Positions 49,321-62,830 of a stretch of DNA of 64,000 bases are shown piece by piece; the stretch's first letter is position 1, and every line of letters starts with the position of its first letter. Made by a program: the position numbers and the translations under genes. Under the pieces are notes generated by a model, which had not been told where the DNA came from, did no database searches, and saw only the letters and a program-made list of their open reading frames with translations. This stretch comes from Homarus americanus (taxonomy: Eukaryota; Arthropoda; Malacostraca; Decapoda; Nephropidae), in assembly GCF_018991925.1 (NCBI RefSeq), contig NW_024754732.1:1047001-1111000 (forward strand). Reading direction: 5' to 3'.

Positions 49321-50422
49321 GCACAGCCCCACACGCCTATCTTCACGGTAACTGTTAATGGAATAAATATAAAGAGCCACTGCCATACTCTACTTTCAAT
49401 GTGTCCTTCAGTAAAGTACGGCAATAACAGTCGCATTTTCACACACACACACACATCTTCAAAATCTTGTTTCTTGACGACATCGGACAAGTACACGAAG
49501 ATATTCAGAACCGCTGACGAGAGGTGACTCAACAAACAAGTTATGGAATGACATCATTTCCTTTTTTCTGCGGGGAGCGGCCAGCGTGGGGGACACATGT
49601 ATAGCCAGGGAGGGAGGCACCCAAGGAGGTCTAGGAAATTGAGCTGAAATGACTGGGGAAGTTAGTGTGGAGAACGGGATTAAATGGCTTCCTAAAGAAG
49701 CATAATAGAGAGTTTTCAGGCCCCTTTTCTTTTCATAAAAAACTATGATTGAGGCGGCGGCAGATTTCCGCGACGAAGATAAATTTCCTCGATATTTTGT
49801 TATATTTTTTCTTACGATAAATTTACACGGGAGCATTACATCAGCTGCCTGGCTGACGAGAAACATTATACGGTATTATTAGTTGACGCGTTGGTTTATG
49901 CTAGACGGCAAATGACACCAATAAAATGAAACCTAACCAACTTCACATAGGTTAGGGTACATTAAGTTAGGTTAATTTAGGTTAGGTTAGCTTAGCTTAG
50001 CTTAGGTTAGGTTAGTCTGTTTGGTGCCAGCAATAAACACTCCCGTACCTCGTCCAGTAGTGGCAAGTGGTGGTGTGACGCAATAGTTCCCACATTCGTC
50101 TCTCCAACCTCCCCGCTACACCTCATGTCCTCCAAGGTTGAGATAATAATCCTCCTCTTCCAAAACCCAAGATTCGGGGTGAAAGATGTACACTAAAGAT
50201 AAGACTAACAAGGGAACAAATACAGATCTCAAAGACCAAATAGTATACAACGTGTGAGAGGGACGGATGGAAGGAGAGAATACAGAATAAGTCAACTTGA
50301 GACTAAATAGCTCCATTGTTGCCTCCTAGCATCTCCTCCTCCCCTTCCCCTACCCACCTATCCCACCCATCTCCCCCCCACCCCTCTCCCCCACCCCCTT
50401 TCCCTTAGGCCCCGGCAGATGT
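49321..50422. other. no gene recognised; degenerate TTAGG tract near 49950-50010
   Basis: GGTTAGGTTAGCTTAGCTTA and neighbours form a telomere-like tract. A 136-codon minus-strand frame (49459-49866) is one of the longer non-repetitive frames in the window, but I recognise nothing in it. Confidence 0.5.
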
Positions 50423-51535
50423 TACAAGGGATGTCTCTACTGGAGGCTGGGGATGTTACTCACGATTACTGGAGGCTGGGGATGTTACTGGAGGCACGGC
50501 TCTGGAGGCGAGGGATGTTACTGGAGGGATGTTACTGGAGATGTTACTGGAGGGGATGTTACTGGAGGCTGGGGAGATGTTAGGGATGTTACTGGAGGCT
50601 AGGGATGCTGGAGGCTAGGGATGTGTTACTGGAGGCTAGGGATGTTAGGCTGGGATTACTGGCGGCTGGGGATGTTACTGGAGGAGGGATGTTACTGGAG
50701 GCTGGGGATGTTACTGGAGGCGAGGGATGTTACTGGAGGTTAGGGATGTTACTGGAGGCTAGGGATGTTACTGGAGGCTGGGGGATGTTACTGGAGGCTA
50801 GGGATGTTACTGGAGTAGGGATGTTACTGGAGGCTGGGATGTTACTGGAGGCTGGATGTTACTGGAGGCTAGGGATGTTACTGGAGGCTGGGGATATTAC
50901 TGGCGGATGTTACTGGAGGCGAGGGATGTTACTGGAGGTTAGGGATGTTACTGGAGGCTGGGGATGTTACTGGCGGCTGGGGATGTTACTGGAGGCGAGG
51001 GATGTTACTGGAGGTTAGGGATGTTACTGGAGGCTAGGGATGTTAATGAGGCTGGGGATGTTACTGGAGGGTTAAGGATGTTACTGGAGGTTAGGGATGT
51101 TACTGGAGGTTAGGGGATGTTACTGGTGGCTAGGGGTTAGGGGTTAGGGATGTTACTGGGGTTAGGGATGTTACTGGAGGTTAGGGATGTTACTGGAGGC
51201 TGGGGATGTTAGGGATGTTACTGGTGGCTAGGATGTTACTGGCGGTTGGGGATGTTACTGGAGGTTAGGGATGTTACTGGAGGCTGAGGATGTTACTGGT
51301 GGCTAGGGATGTTACTGGCGGTTAGGGATGTTACTGGAGGTTAGGGATGTTACTGGAGGCTGAGGATGTTACTGGTGGCTAGGGATGTTACTGGCGGTTA
51401 GGGATGTTACTGGAGGTTAGGGATGTTACTGGAGGCTAAGGATGTTACTGGCGGCTAAGGATGTTACTGGTGGCTAGGGATGTTACTGGTGGCTAGGGAT
51501 GTTACTGGAGGCTAGGGATGTTACTGGTGGCTAGG
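50423..51535. repeat. 1.1-kb minisatellite GGGATGTTACTGGAGGCTA (19 bp)
   Basis: More than 50 units of GGGATGTTACTGGAGGYTA, with GGCTGG, GGCGAG and TGGCTA variants and many truncated units in the first third. The last third settles into a higher-order order of GAGGTTA, GAGGCTGA, GTGGCTA and GCGGTTA units. Confidence 0.95.
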
Positions 51536-51938
51536 ACTTGCTAAGAACAGCAAAATCTGAATTATTTTCGGTCGGATAACTGAGATTTATTTATTTTTCC
51601 AGGAAGCTTAAGCCTCTGGAAATAGAACGCGTTGTATTATGGGACGCCGCCCGCGTTCATCCTGTTATAGCAAACTTAAAATAAAGAACCACTCACTGTA
51701 CAGAGATAAAATAGCTATTATTTTGTCTATAAAGTTCACCATAAAAGTTCATTGCTCCTTTTAAGAGAAAATACCTTGTCAATGGTCTATATTTGTCGTA
51801 AGGTTTAGAGAATATATCCAGAGTGTTACATACTGGTTGTCTTAAGATGATCCATGTGTTATGTACTTAAGGGGTTGTTTGGGTGGTGTTGGGTCGACCA
51901 GGTTAATTTGATTCGATGTGTCACTTTTCTGTAGATGT

Positions 51939-51939
<1 letters not shown>

Positions 51940-51988
<49 letters not shown>
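51940..51988. repeat. (CT)n microsatellite
   Basis: Pure CT tract of about 48 bases. The interval 51536-51939 is unique sequence without a recognised feature. Confidence 0.97.
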
Positions 51989-51996
<8 letters not shown>

Positions 51997-52195
51997 CGAA
52001 ATAATCGAGAGTCGGAGGCGCCATCACAGACTTACCAGACGGCTGAAGGTTAGAGAACTGACCTATTCGATGATAATTGAATAACCTTCGACCTATTGTA
52101 GTCCCTTGGGTACCTACAGGGTCAGCCAGGCTCCCAGCAACACAACACCAACCATTATATACCAAGGTTATCATCACACGGGAGACTAATGTATG

Positions 52196-52292
52196 TGTTG
52201 GTGCCGTGTTACTCCGTGCCGTGTTACTTGGTGCTGTGTTACTCGATACCGTGTTACTCGGTGCCGTGTTACTCGGTGCCTTGTTACTCTAT
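52196..52292. repeat. 15-bp minisatellite GTGCCGTGTTACTCG
   Basis: Six to seven 15-bp units with few substitutions; the array ends beside a CCTAACCTAA tract. Confidence 0.93.
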
Positions 52293-52398
52293 GCCTTAAC
52301 CTAACCTAATCAAATCCTCTCTAGGTAACTTAAGGATAGTTAATCTTGACGTGAAATAAAACTAGGGGGGTGGGGGGGGGGGATCTTCAAGTGGTCCT
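52293..52398. mobile_element. partial copy of CCTAA-containing TIR element (copy C, one end)
   Basis: TTAACCTAACCTAATC is followed after ~50 bases by GTGAAATAAAACTAGGGGGG, a G-run and GATCTTCAAGTGGTCC. This is the same order and spacing class as the right half of the element at 22036-22244. No left end is visible. Confidence 0.6.
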
Positions 52399-53268
52399 CA
52401 GTAAACACTAGTTAGGGTTTATTGTCTTTAGAACACCAAAGTTTGTGGTGAATGATTTTCTACTAACGTGTCTTATTTTTCTTTCCACAGGTAAGTACAC
52501 AAACATAGCCCTGGAGCGGTGTTTAGAGTCAGTAGCCCCTGGAGGAGTGTCTGGAGTCGGTACCCCTTAGAACAGTGCCTGGCGTGAGTAGCCCTAGAAC
52601 GGATCTAAACTTCCCCTCTTTACCTAGTACTTAATCCCAGGTTGGGTTATGGCTATGATGTAAATATTTCGATGTTAAATTCTCTCCAGCAAGGTTCAAC
52701 TTCATCTCAGGTTTTATGGAGGTGAAAGTTTTAATTCAGTTCAGCTTCGGTGGGAGAAATATACTACACTAAATACTGGAAGTGTGGATGACATTGTTGT
52801 TGACCTTTTTTTTGTCTCATTTTAAAACAGCTGTATCAGTATTGTGGGAAGATGATTACATTAAAAAATATTTCTTCCAAAGTAGAATTAATACGAAAAT
52901 CTGTCATAAGCGAGAGATTATAGTGTATCTCACCTCATTTAGTGACCTATGACCCTTGCAACACCTGGGAAATATATTACGTTAAATTTAGAGGAATGGC
53001 AGACGAAAATCCTCAACTTTGAGTGTGATCCATCTGGCCCGTCACATTAACAAGAGATGGATGGATTTACGGTCTCCATCTTTGGTGTGTTGGATTGGCA
53101 AGAGGCGGAATTTTGCCAAAGTTCGTGTATATTAAATTAAGGTATAGAAAATATGTCGACCAAAGTATATTTTTGTTGTGTTTTGCTTTAAGAGAGAACA
53201 ATGTTGATCTTCTTGCATCTTAAACACGATTGTATGTAGCTGATGAACCGACCGCTCACTCTACAATA

Positions 53269-53269
<1 letters not shown>
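52399..53269. other. no gene recognised
   Basis: A pyrimidine tract with CCACAG near 52476-52491 could act as an acceptor, but nothing protein-like follows. Confidence 0.45.

Positions 53270-53328
<59 letters not shown>
53270..53328. repeat. (GT)n microsatellite
   Basis: Pure GT tract of about 58 bases. Confidence 0.97.
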
Positions 53329-53330
<2 letters not shown>

Positions 53331-54351
53331 CCTTCATTTCCTTTATTTTCGCACGTCATATTGTAACTCTTCTATACTCGTGTTTACTCCGCCACTAAGG
53401 AATAACATTTCTAACAGTGAGTATCTTCAGACAGTCAGATTCATAACATATCACCAGCTCTCACACGTAATATGCACTGTGATAAAACGAACAATCTTCC
53501 ATAATTAATTGAAAACTCAATGACGTTAGCCAGAATAAAATACCTCTCATAGATTAAACAGAGAAATATCGAAGATCGGATATTTCTCCCTATTTCAACT
53601 GACCCCTGATCGCCCGGCCGTATATCCCCGGTTAAATCGTTTCTAATCGCCGCTCTGGATCCGGTCCTCCTCTGACACCGATTTCACCGATTTCCTGCTG
53701 GTAAACGACCTCTCGGGGCATCACCCAGAGAGAAAGATTACTTTATGTGCCAAGGGTTTTAAGGTGTATTTCAGGCAGTACGAGATATTTTACCGAGGCA
53801 GCTGAGGGAGGTACGGATGTGTTACTATACAAAAACCACTTGAAGGAGGCCACGACCTGTTGACTCATTGATTTTACTACAAAAACAAATATAAAAAAGT
53901 TGAGTTCGTGAGCTGCTGACCAAGAGAAAGAAACAACAGGAGGAAGACAAGGGAAGGAAGGTGAAATAGAGGAGAGGTTGAAAGACACGAGGAATGGAGC
54001 GGGAATCTAGGCCACGGCATCAATGAGAGCCATATAGGTGTCTCCTTGACAAATGGTCTGGTGTGTCCCGTGTAGGTGGGGAGGGGGGGGGGGAGCAGCA
54101 GTGTTGGCGAGGATAAAGAAGAAAAATCAAATGTATATAACAGAATTAACGTGAACATTAGAGTGATCTATGTAATGACAAAGTCGAATTGTGTGTTTTT
54201 TTGTATCATTTGTTTTGTATTTTATTATATTTTACTAAGTAGCGAGAAATTGAGTCCCATGCGCCTGAGGATAAGTTAGAGGCAGTGCAGATATAACAGT
54301 ATGCTATTAACAACGACCGAGTTCATACAGTGCTCGATACCTGTCCTTAAA
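53329..54351. other. no gene recognised
   Basis: Unique sequence, with a G run at 54080-54093. Confidence 0.5.
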
Positions 54352-54386
54352 GGTTCACTGGTTCGCTTCAAGCGAACCAGTGAACC
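54352..54386. repeat. perfect 35-bp palindrome (17-bp arms, 1-nt spacer)
   Basis: GGTTCACTGGTTCGCTT, a single C, then the exact reverse complement AAGCGAACCAGTGAACC. It contains no tandem repeat that would explain it. Confidence 0.97.
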
Positions 54387-55204
54387 TAACTGACGATCGT
54401 GTGTAATGCCCGCCCCACTGCCGCATTGTATACCAAGGGGTCAGTATCAGTGTGTGTGTGTGTGTGTGTGTATTGATGGTTACACGTGGGCAAGGTGATG
54501 ATCGTCACGGTATGAGACATGAACTTTAAGGTGGTGTAACTGTAGTGAGGCAGCCGCAGATCGATTCAGAGGCGGTCATTAACGCCCGTAAAGATTGATT
54601 ATATCTGCGGTGAGAATGACTAATGAAGGTCACCGTCCTTTAAGATTACACTATAAACTGCACTTTTTGACCAGTTAAGGGACACTACACAGTTACGGGA
54701 ACTCTTCATGTTATTATGATTGAAATATCAGTGTTAGCAGCCGACTATGGAGGAGAAGAGACTATAAACAAACCAAGTTAAACAAAAGACTTCCTCATCT
54801 TTATGAACCATAACAGCGATGTTTGGGGTGGGATGGCGGACCAGAGGAGGAGGAGGAGGATTTTTGTTGACACACGGATCAGAGAACCTCATGGAGATGG
54901 CCTGATTCAGTATTGCGTTCTGGAAGCTCTCCAACTGGTCTCTGGGAGCTGTTGGCTGATGGTGTGAGTGCACGACCTATAGGTAGAGGCAGGTAGAGGG
55001 GCAAATAGTTAAACAAGCAGGTAGAGAGCCTATGGGTTTTTGATAGGCAGGTAGGTAAACAGGTAAAGATAAAGGTAGACATATAGGTAATTAGTTAAGA
55101 GAATGGGTTCGAAGGTAGGTAGAGAAATGGGTAGCGAGGTTGAGTGGATAGGGGAGGGGAGGGGAGGGTACGAGTGTGGGTGGGTCGGTGTGACCTAAGT
55201 TCCC
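54387..55204. other. no gene; short (GT)n near 54451-54470 and AGGTA-rich stretch
   Basis: Recurring AGGTAG/AGGTAA hexamers between 54975 and 55135 suggest a decayed short-period repeat. Confidence 0.5.
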
Positions 55205-55425
55205 CTACTCCAAGTTCCTAAGTCCTCCTACTCTAAGTCCTCCTCCTCTAAGTTCCCTTGCTCTAAATCCCCCTGCTCTAACCCCCTGCTAACTCCCCTG
55301 CTCTAAGTCCCCTGCTCTAAGTCCCCTGCTCTAAGTCCCCCTGCTCTAAGTCCCCTGCTCTAAGTCCTGCTCTAAGCCCTCCCTACTCTAAGTCCCCTAC
55401 TCTAAGTCCCCTCTGGTTTAAGTAC
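55205..55425. repeat. CTCTAAGTCCCCTG minisatellite (~14 bp)
   Basis: About 14-15 units of CTCTAAGTCCCCTG with one- or two-base length changes in the C run. The interval 55426-56160 behind it is unique, with no recognised gene. Confidence 0.93.
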
Positions 55426-56164
55426 TTCACCATCATTATTCACTGTCTCATTCATCCTCTCTTTACCACTTATTAGGGAAAAACTCGTTAAAGGAAGGAG
55501 AGATAAATAAACTTGATAAACGGGAGAATCGTTAATATAAAACGAGGATTCCGAGAATGTCAGATGAAAGACAAAAGAGCAGCAGCGGCAAGCGAGTGGT
55601 CACAGTACTTTAATCTTAAATTTTTAAAGCTATTGTAATATGTTTCTTTCGTCGACTTAAAGATGAAAAAAACAAAAAACATAACAGTTTTGGTTCATTT
55701 TTGTTCATTTTGTTTAGGTGTTTTTTTTTTTTGAGTCTTCATCAGTTTGGGGAAGAAATTACCGTAAGACTGTTCTTCGGTCTTGGAGTAAGATAAGTCG
55801 TTGGGTTCCTGTTCATTGATGCTTAAGGTGGGGTTGAACGTCTTCCACGAGCGACCTACAGGTGACTAGAGACACACACCTGGCTGGATGAATCGAAGGG
55901 TCGTAAGAACCTGAGCTGCTACGACAGAATTTTAGTTTTAAACGATCCTCGACTTTTTACCTGATGATGAACACTGTGTTTAGGATGAGTGGAGATAAGC
56001 TTCCCTAGCACCAGTGTCATCATAGAGAGAAGTGATGAATTTATCAGTAAGTAAACGCCGGGGGCAGGACACGACGTGGCGTTTGTTTACACTGGCCGCC
56101 TCGTATGTTGGCGCCATCTGGAACGTAACCAAAATGGGGGAGGGGCCCGGATACCCCCTTCACC

Positions 56165-56565
56165 TGTTACTCCTCCTAGCCCTCCCTCCTTACCTACTCG
56201 TCCTCCCTCCCTACCTCCTTGCCCTCCCTCTCTACCTCCTCGCCCTCCCTCCCTACCTCCTCGCCCTCCCTCCCTACCTCCTCGCCCTCCCTCCCTACCT
56301 CCTCGCCCTCCCTCCCTACCTCCTCGCCCTCCCTCCCTACCTTCCCACCTTCTCCTCACCTCCTCGCCCTCTCTCTCTACCTCCAGGCCCCTGCATCGCC
56401 CTCCTCCCTACCTCCCCTCCCTCCCCACCTCCTTGCCCTCCCTCCCTACCTTCCTGCCTACCTCCCCCACCTCCTCGCCCTCCCTCTCTACCTCCAGGCC
56501 CCCTGCATCGCCCTCCCTCCCTCCCTCTCTACCTCCTCGTGCTTCCTTCCCACCTCCACCTCTCT
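56165..56565. repeat. 22-bp minisatellite CTCCTCGCCCTCCCTCCCTA
   Basis: Regular 22-bp units in the first half (56190-56345), then looser units with CCAGGCCCCTGCATCG inserts. The minus strand is G-rich with repeated GGGAGGGAGGG, a strong G-quadruplex candidate. The Pro/Ser/Leu-rich frames are repeat-derived. Confidence 0.94.
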
Positions 56566-57188
56566 CACTTCCCCTCTTATACAATGGTGAATAGATATTA
56601 AGAAAAAGTATAAGAGTAAATGTCTTTTTCTCCAGAAACTCTACAATTTCAAAACTCTTTCGATAAAACTTTCAAGGAATACTAGTCATATAAAATGTAT
56701 ACCTTCTTTTCCATATATACAATTTCTAATATAACTTACGTATAGAATTACATAAAAAAAACCCACCTTACATATAACCCAGTTCTCTCACAATAATGGT
56801 GTCCTCCGTCTTAGTGCGCCTTGACGTGGGTGTGAGAAGCGATCATTAGGACAAGTGTGTAGCGGGCCAAGAGCTGAAGCATTGTTTACAGTTGTTAAAG
56901 ATCATCTCAACCTATGTGGCAGTGAATTGATTTATGAGTCAACTTAAGAACGAGAATATATAACACCAATAATCTAACAGCGATCAGAGATAAAAACTTT
57001 AATGATAAGATGATAAATAAAGAGTAACGGTAAAGTAGGACGGTAGATAAAAGTAACGGAGATGGAGAAGAGATAGATAGAACTAAGGGAAGTAATAATA
57101 GAGACATAAACGATAAAGAAATTTATGATTATATAATTCAGTGATAAGTCGGTGGTGGGGGACGATGCGGGCAAGCCAGTATAGGTAG
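56566..57188. other. no gene recognised
   Basis: AT-rich unique sequence. Confidence 0.5.
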
Positions 57189-57345
57189 TTGGGGGAGGTA
57201 TGGGAGGAGGGGGAGGTAGGGAGGGGAGGTATGGGGAGGGGAGGTATGGGGAGGAGGTATGGGGGGGAGGTATGGGGAGGGGAGGTATGGGGAGGGGAGG
57301 TATGGGGAGGGGAGGTATGGGGAGGGGAGGTATGGGGAGGGGAGT
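57189..57345. repeat. 15-bp G-rich minisatellite GGGGAGGGGAGGTAT
   Basis: About ten units; the G runs of four make the + strand a candidate G-quadruplex array. Confidence 0.94.
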
Positions 57346-57477
57346 TGTGGTGTCGTATGGCAGACGTAGTGAACCCTGAGTCGCCGGCAGCTACCATGTG
57401 ATCCTTTTAGTACACCGTTGGTATGATCCACTTAACAGCCACCTGACGCGAGAGGTTTGAGGTAGTGTACAGCTAAG

Positions 57478-58262
57478 GCCCCCTACCTCTCCTACCTGTT
57501 ACTGTATAGTCCCTTGTACCTCACCCTTGGCCTCCTACCTCTCCTACCTGATGTTGTATAGTCCCTTGTACCTCACCCTTGGCCTCCTACCTCTCCTACC
57601 TGATGTTGTATAGTCCCTTGTACCTCACCCTTGGCCTCCTACCTCCTACCTGATGCTGTACCTAGTCCCTTGTACCTCACCCTTGGCCTCCTACCCTCCT
57701 ACCTGATGCTGTATAGTCCTTGTACCTCACCTTGGCCTCCTACCTCTCCTACCTGATGCTGTATAGTCCCTGTACCTCACCCTTGCCTCCTACCTTTCCT
57801 ACCTGATGCTGTATAGTCCCTTGTCACCCTTGGCCTCCTACCTCTCCTACCTGATGCTGTAGTCCCTGCCTCACCCTTGGCCTCCTACCTCCTACCTGAT
57901 GTACCTCACCCTTGGCCTCCTACCTCTCCTATGCTGTATGGCCCCTTGTACCTCACCCTTGGCCTACCTCTCCTACCTGATGCTGTATAGTCCCTTGTAC
58001 CTCACCCTTACCTCTCCTACCTGATGCTGTATAGTCCCCTGTACCTCACCCTTGGCCTCCTTCCTCTCCTACCTGATGCTGTATAGTCCCCTGTACCTCA
58101 CCCTTGGCCTCCTACCTCTCCTACCTGATGCTGTATAGTCCCCTGTACCTCACCCTTGGTCTCCTACCTCTCCTACCTGATGCTGTATTAGTCCCTTGTA
58201 CCTCACCCTTGGCCTCCTACCTCTCCTACCTGATGCTGTATAGTCCCTTGTACCTCACCCTC
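57478..58262. repeat. 52-bp minisatellite, ~15 units
   Basis: Each full unit contains CTACCTGATGCTGTATAGTC, CCTTGTACCTCACCCTTGGC and CTCCTACCTCTC. The middle units (57640-57950) carry many deletions, while the flanking ones are close to consensus. Confidence 0.94.
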
Positions 58263-59404
58263 AACCTCTCCATCCTCATTACCTGTATCAGCTGGCAGCG
58301 TACAGCTAGTTGTAACTCACTGCACCACTACCTTCTCTGGCCACCACTTCACCCATACATTACCAAGTCCATCTAGACACTGAGTTACCACACAGCATCG
58401 AACCCTCTGTGAAATACTCCAGGGAAACTAAGGACTTATACCCAATTGTACAGCTGCCTCGTGTACTAGTTAGAGAAGGTGTGTTATTGACTCGCTGGAT
58501 GTCAGAATTAGGACCTAGTTATTGACGTTAAGAGACAGTTATGAGACGAAGGAAAACATTTCATTCATTATTCAGTTAAGGGAATATTTAACATTGTAGG
58601 AATCTTTGTTTTATTCCTATTACCAATGTCTTTTGTTTAGTGTTATTACAGTAGACAAAACATAGAATATCAGTTTATTATTTGGGTTAAGTTAAATACA
58701 CCAATTTACGTGTAAGTTATAGGGTCATTACCTTAACTGGTCCCCTGTTGTTCTACATATAGACAAAGGGGTACGCACTGGCTCAACGACTGCGTCTAAT
58801 TGGTTGATTCACTAACGACTGAGACAAATTGTAGTCAAAACAAATGGCACATGAGAAGAAGAAAATAAATAATTGATAGTCACAAAACACATTTTATTTC
58901 GACTATAAAATGTAATTGATTTTCTAATATGTGACTTTGTTTTGACAGCAACTACTTATTATTTCAGATTAATTCACTTATGAAGTACATCACCTCAAGG
59001 TACAACTTCAGCGCTTATGTACTGTACTAAACAACAATGTACTGGAAATACTCTGTAATTCTTAATATCGCAGTATCCTAGCCACTGGGATCTATTAAAC
59101 ACTCTCTATACTTCTACTCTACAAAGTAATCCTTTTTCCACTCTCACAGGATGAATTTGGGATGCACAGTAAACTAGCTGATGCTCTCTACTGTGAAATT
59201 CAAGCAATCAATTAATTTTATTCTTAACACATTTCTGAAAGACGACAAGAAACACATAACAACTCCACTTTTAGAACACTTATTTTTCGTCCTCAAAATA
59301 CGTCACAGGCTGTATAGATTTTCCAATAATTCGGAGGAGTGTTTGTTTGGGGGGGGGCAGTGTTCCTCCGCCCACGGGCAAAGTTCTGCCATGTTAAACT
59401 GCAA
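58263..59404. other. no gene recognised
   Basis: AT-rich unique sequence. Confidence 0.5.
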
Positions 59405-59605
59405 ACCCTTCCCCCTTCCCCTCACACCGTTCCTCCCTTCTTCCATTCGTTCCTCCTTCCATTGCTTCCTCCTTACCCCCTTTCTCTTATTCCTTATTCC
59501 TTCCCTTCCTCCCTCCATTCGTTCATCCCTCCCTTCCTCCCTCCCTCCATCCCTCCATCCATCCATCCATCAATCCCCCCCTCCCTCCCCTCCCTCCACT
59601 AACAC
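59405..59605. repeat. CCTTCCTCCCTCC-type pyrimidine tract
   Basis: A pyrimidine-rich imperfect repeat with CCATCCATCCATCC near 59550-59570. From 59606 to 60225 is AT-rich unique sequence. Confidence 0.85.
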
Positions 59606-60225
59606 CCATAAACGCCCGTGTTAAAATCCCCCAAATCATCCATCATTTTGTGCACGTTTTGTCATTTCCATAAAGAGCCAAATCGTATAGCTTCCCGTCC
59701 GTCCGCTCGTTGTGTTGTTTCCGTTCAATAAATCACTAATTCTAGGCGAGACAAAATGAAGTTTGACTGTCTGTATTTCCCTTCAATATCAATAACCATG
59801 TTTATCATTATTATCTAAGTCATTTTGATTTAGAATATATCCTTAAGTCATGTATCCTCTTCTTCAAAATTATTCTACATGCACGTTAAATAATTATTCC
59901 TTATATAAATTATCTCTGTTACTTTAAATTCTTCATCGATATTTACATTTAGCTTTTCATAATTTTCTTCATTTTTTTTTTAACCATAACATTTTTTTTC
60001 GAGTGAATTTTCTCCCTTTAAGTGATCTTGCGATAGTGGTCAGGAAGACATAAACAAACGTATACTGTAGTGGGGCTGTATCACTGTTGTTTGTTCATGT
60101 CACTGAGGATGAGCCACGAGTGATATTGGTTATACTGTATTATGATTTATGTCTGAGTATTGTGGTATTTTCCGTCCCTCGGTGAGTACTGGTTGAGGGA
60201 GTGACCTAGTTGAGTTGACAAATAG

Positions 60226-60625
60226 ACCCCAGTCCTAATAATCCCTGGTTCTAATAGACCCCAGTCCTAATAGACCCCAGTCCTAATAGACCCCAGTCCT
60301 AATAGACCCTAGTTCTAATAGACCCCAGTCCTAATAGTCCCTAGTTCTAATAGAGCCCAGTCCTAATAGTTCCTAGTTCTAATAGACCCCAGTCCTAATA
60401 GACCCCAGTCCTAATAGACCCCAATCCTAATAGACCCTAGTTCTAATAGACCCTAGTTTTAATAGACCCTAGTTCCAATAGAGCTCATTCCTAATAGACC
60501 CCAGCTCTAATAGACCCCAGTCCTAATGGACCTCAGACATAATAGACCCCAAATTAACTACTAAGATAAGGGTATATCTCTAATGGGTCCAATCATAATG
60601 GGCCCCAAGTCCTAATGGGCCCCCG
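60226..60625. repeat. 16-bp minisatellite TAATAGACCCCAGTCC
   Basis: About 24 units with GTTC/GTCC, ACCCTAG and late GGGCCCC variants. Divergence increases toward the right edge. Confidence 0.94.
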
Positions 60626-62685
<2,060 letters not shown>

Positions 62686-62767
62686 GATACTTGGTTTGGA
62701 AAAAATCCGAGTAAGAATCGATCAGACTGGTATGAGACGAACCAATCACTTCACTACTACCAAGAGG

Positions 62768-62830
62768 CCGGGGGGAGGGGTGGAGAGTGTGGGGAGGTGG
62801 GGGAGACAGGGGTGAGGTGGGTGGGATTGT
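62768..62830 (+). repeat. G-rich tract, candidate G-quadruplex
   Basis: Multiple runs of three or more G at short spacing (GGGGGGAGGGG ... GGTGGGTGGG), 85 bases after the (TA)n tract. Confidence 0.7.

Noticed and set aside
49459..49866. A 135-residue minus-strand protein
   Set aside because: No domain, motif or splice support; length is within what chance gives in 64 kb.
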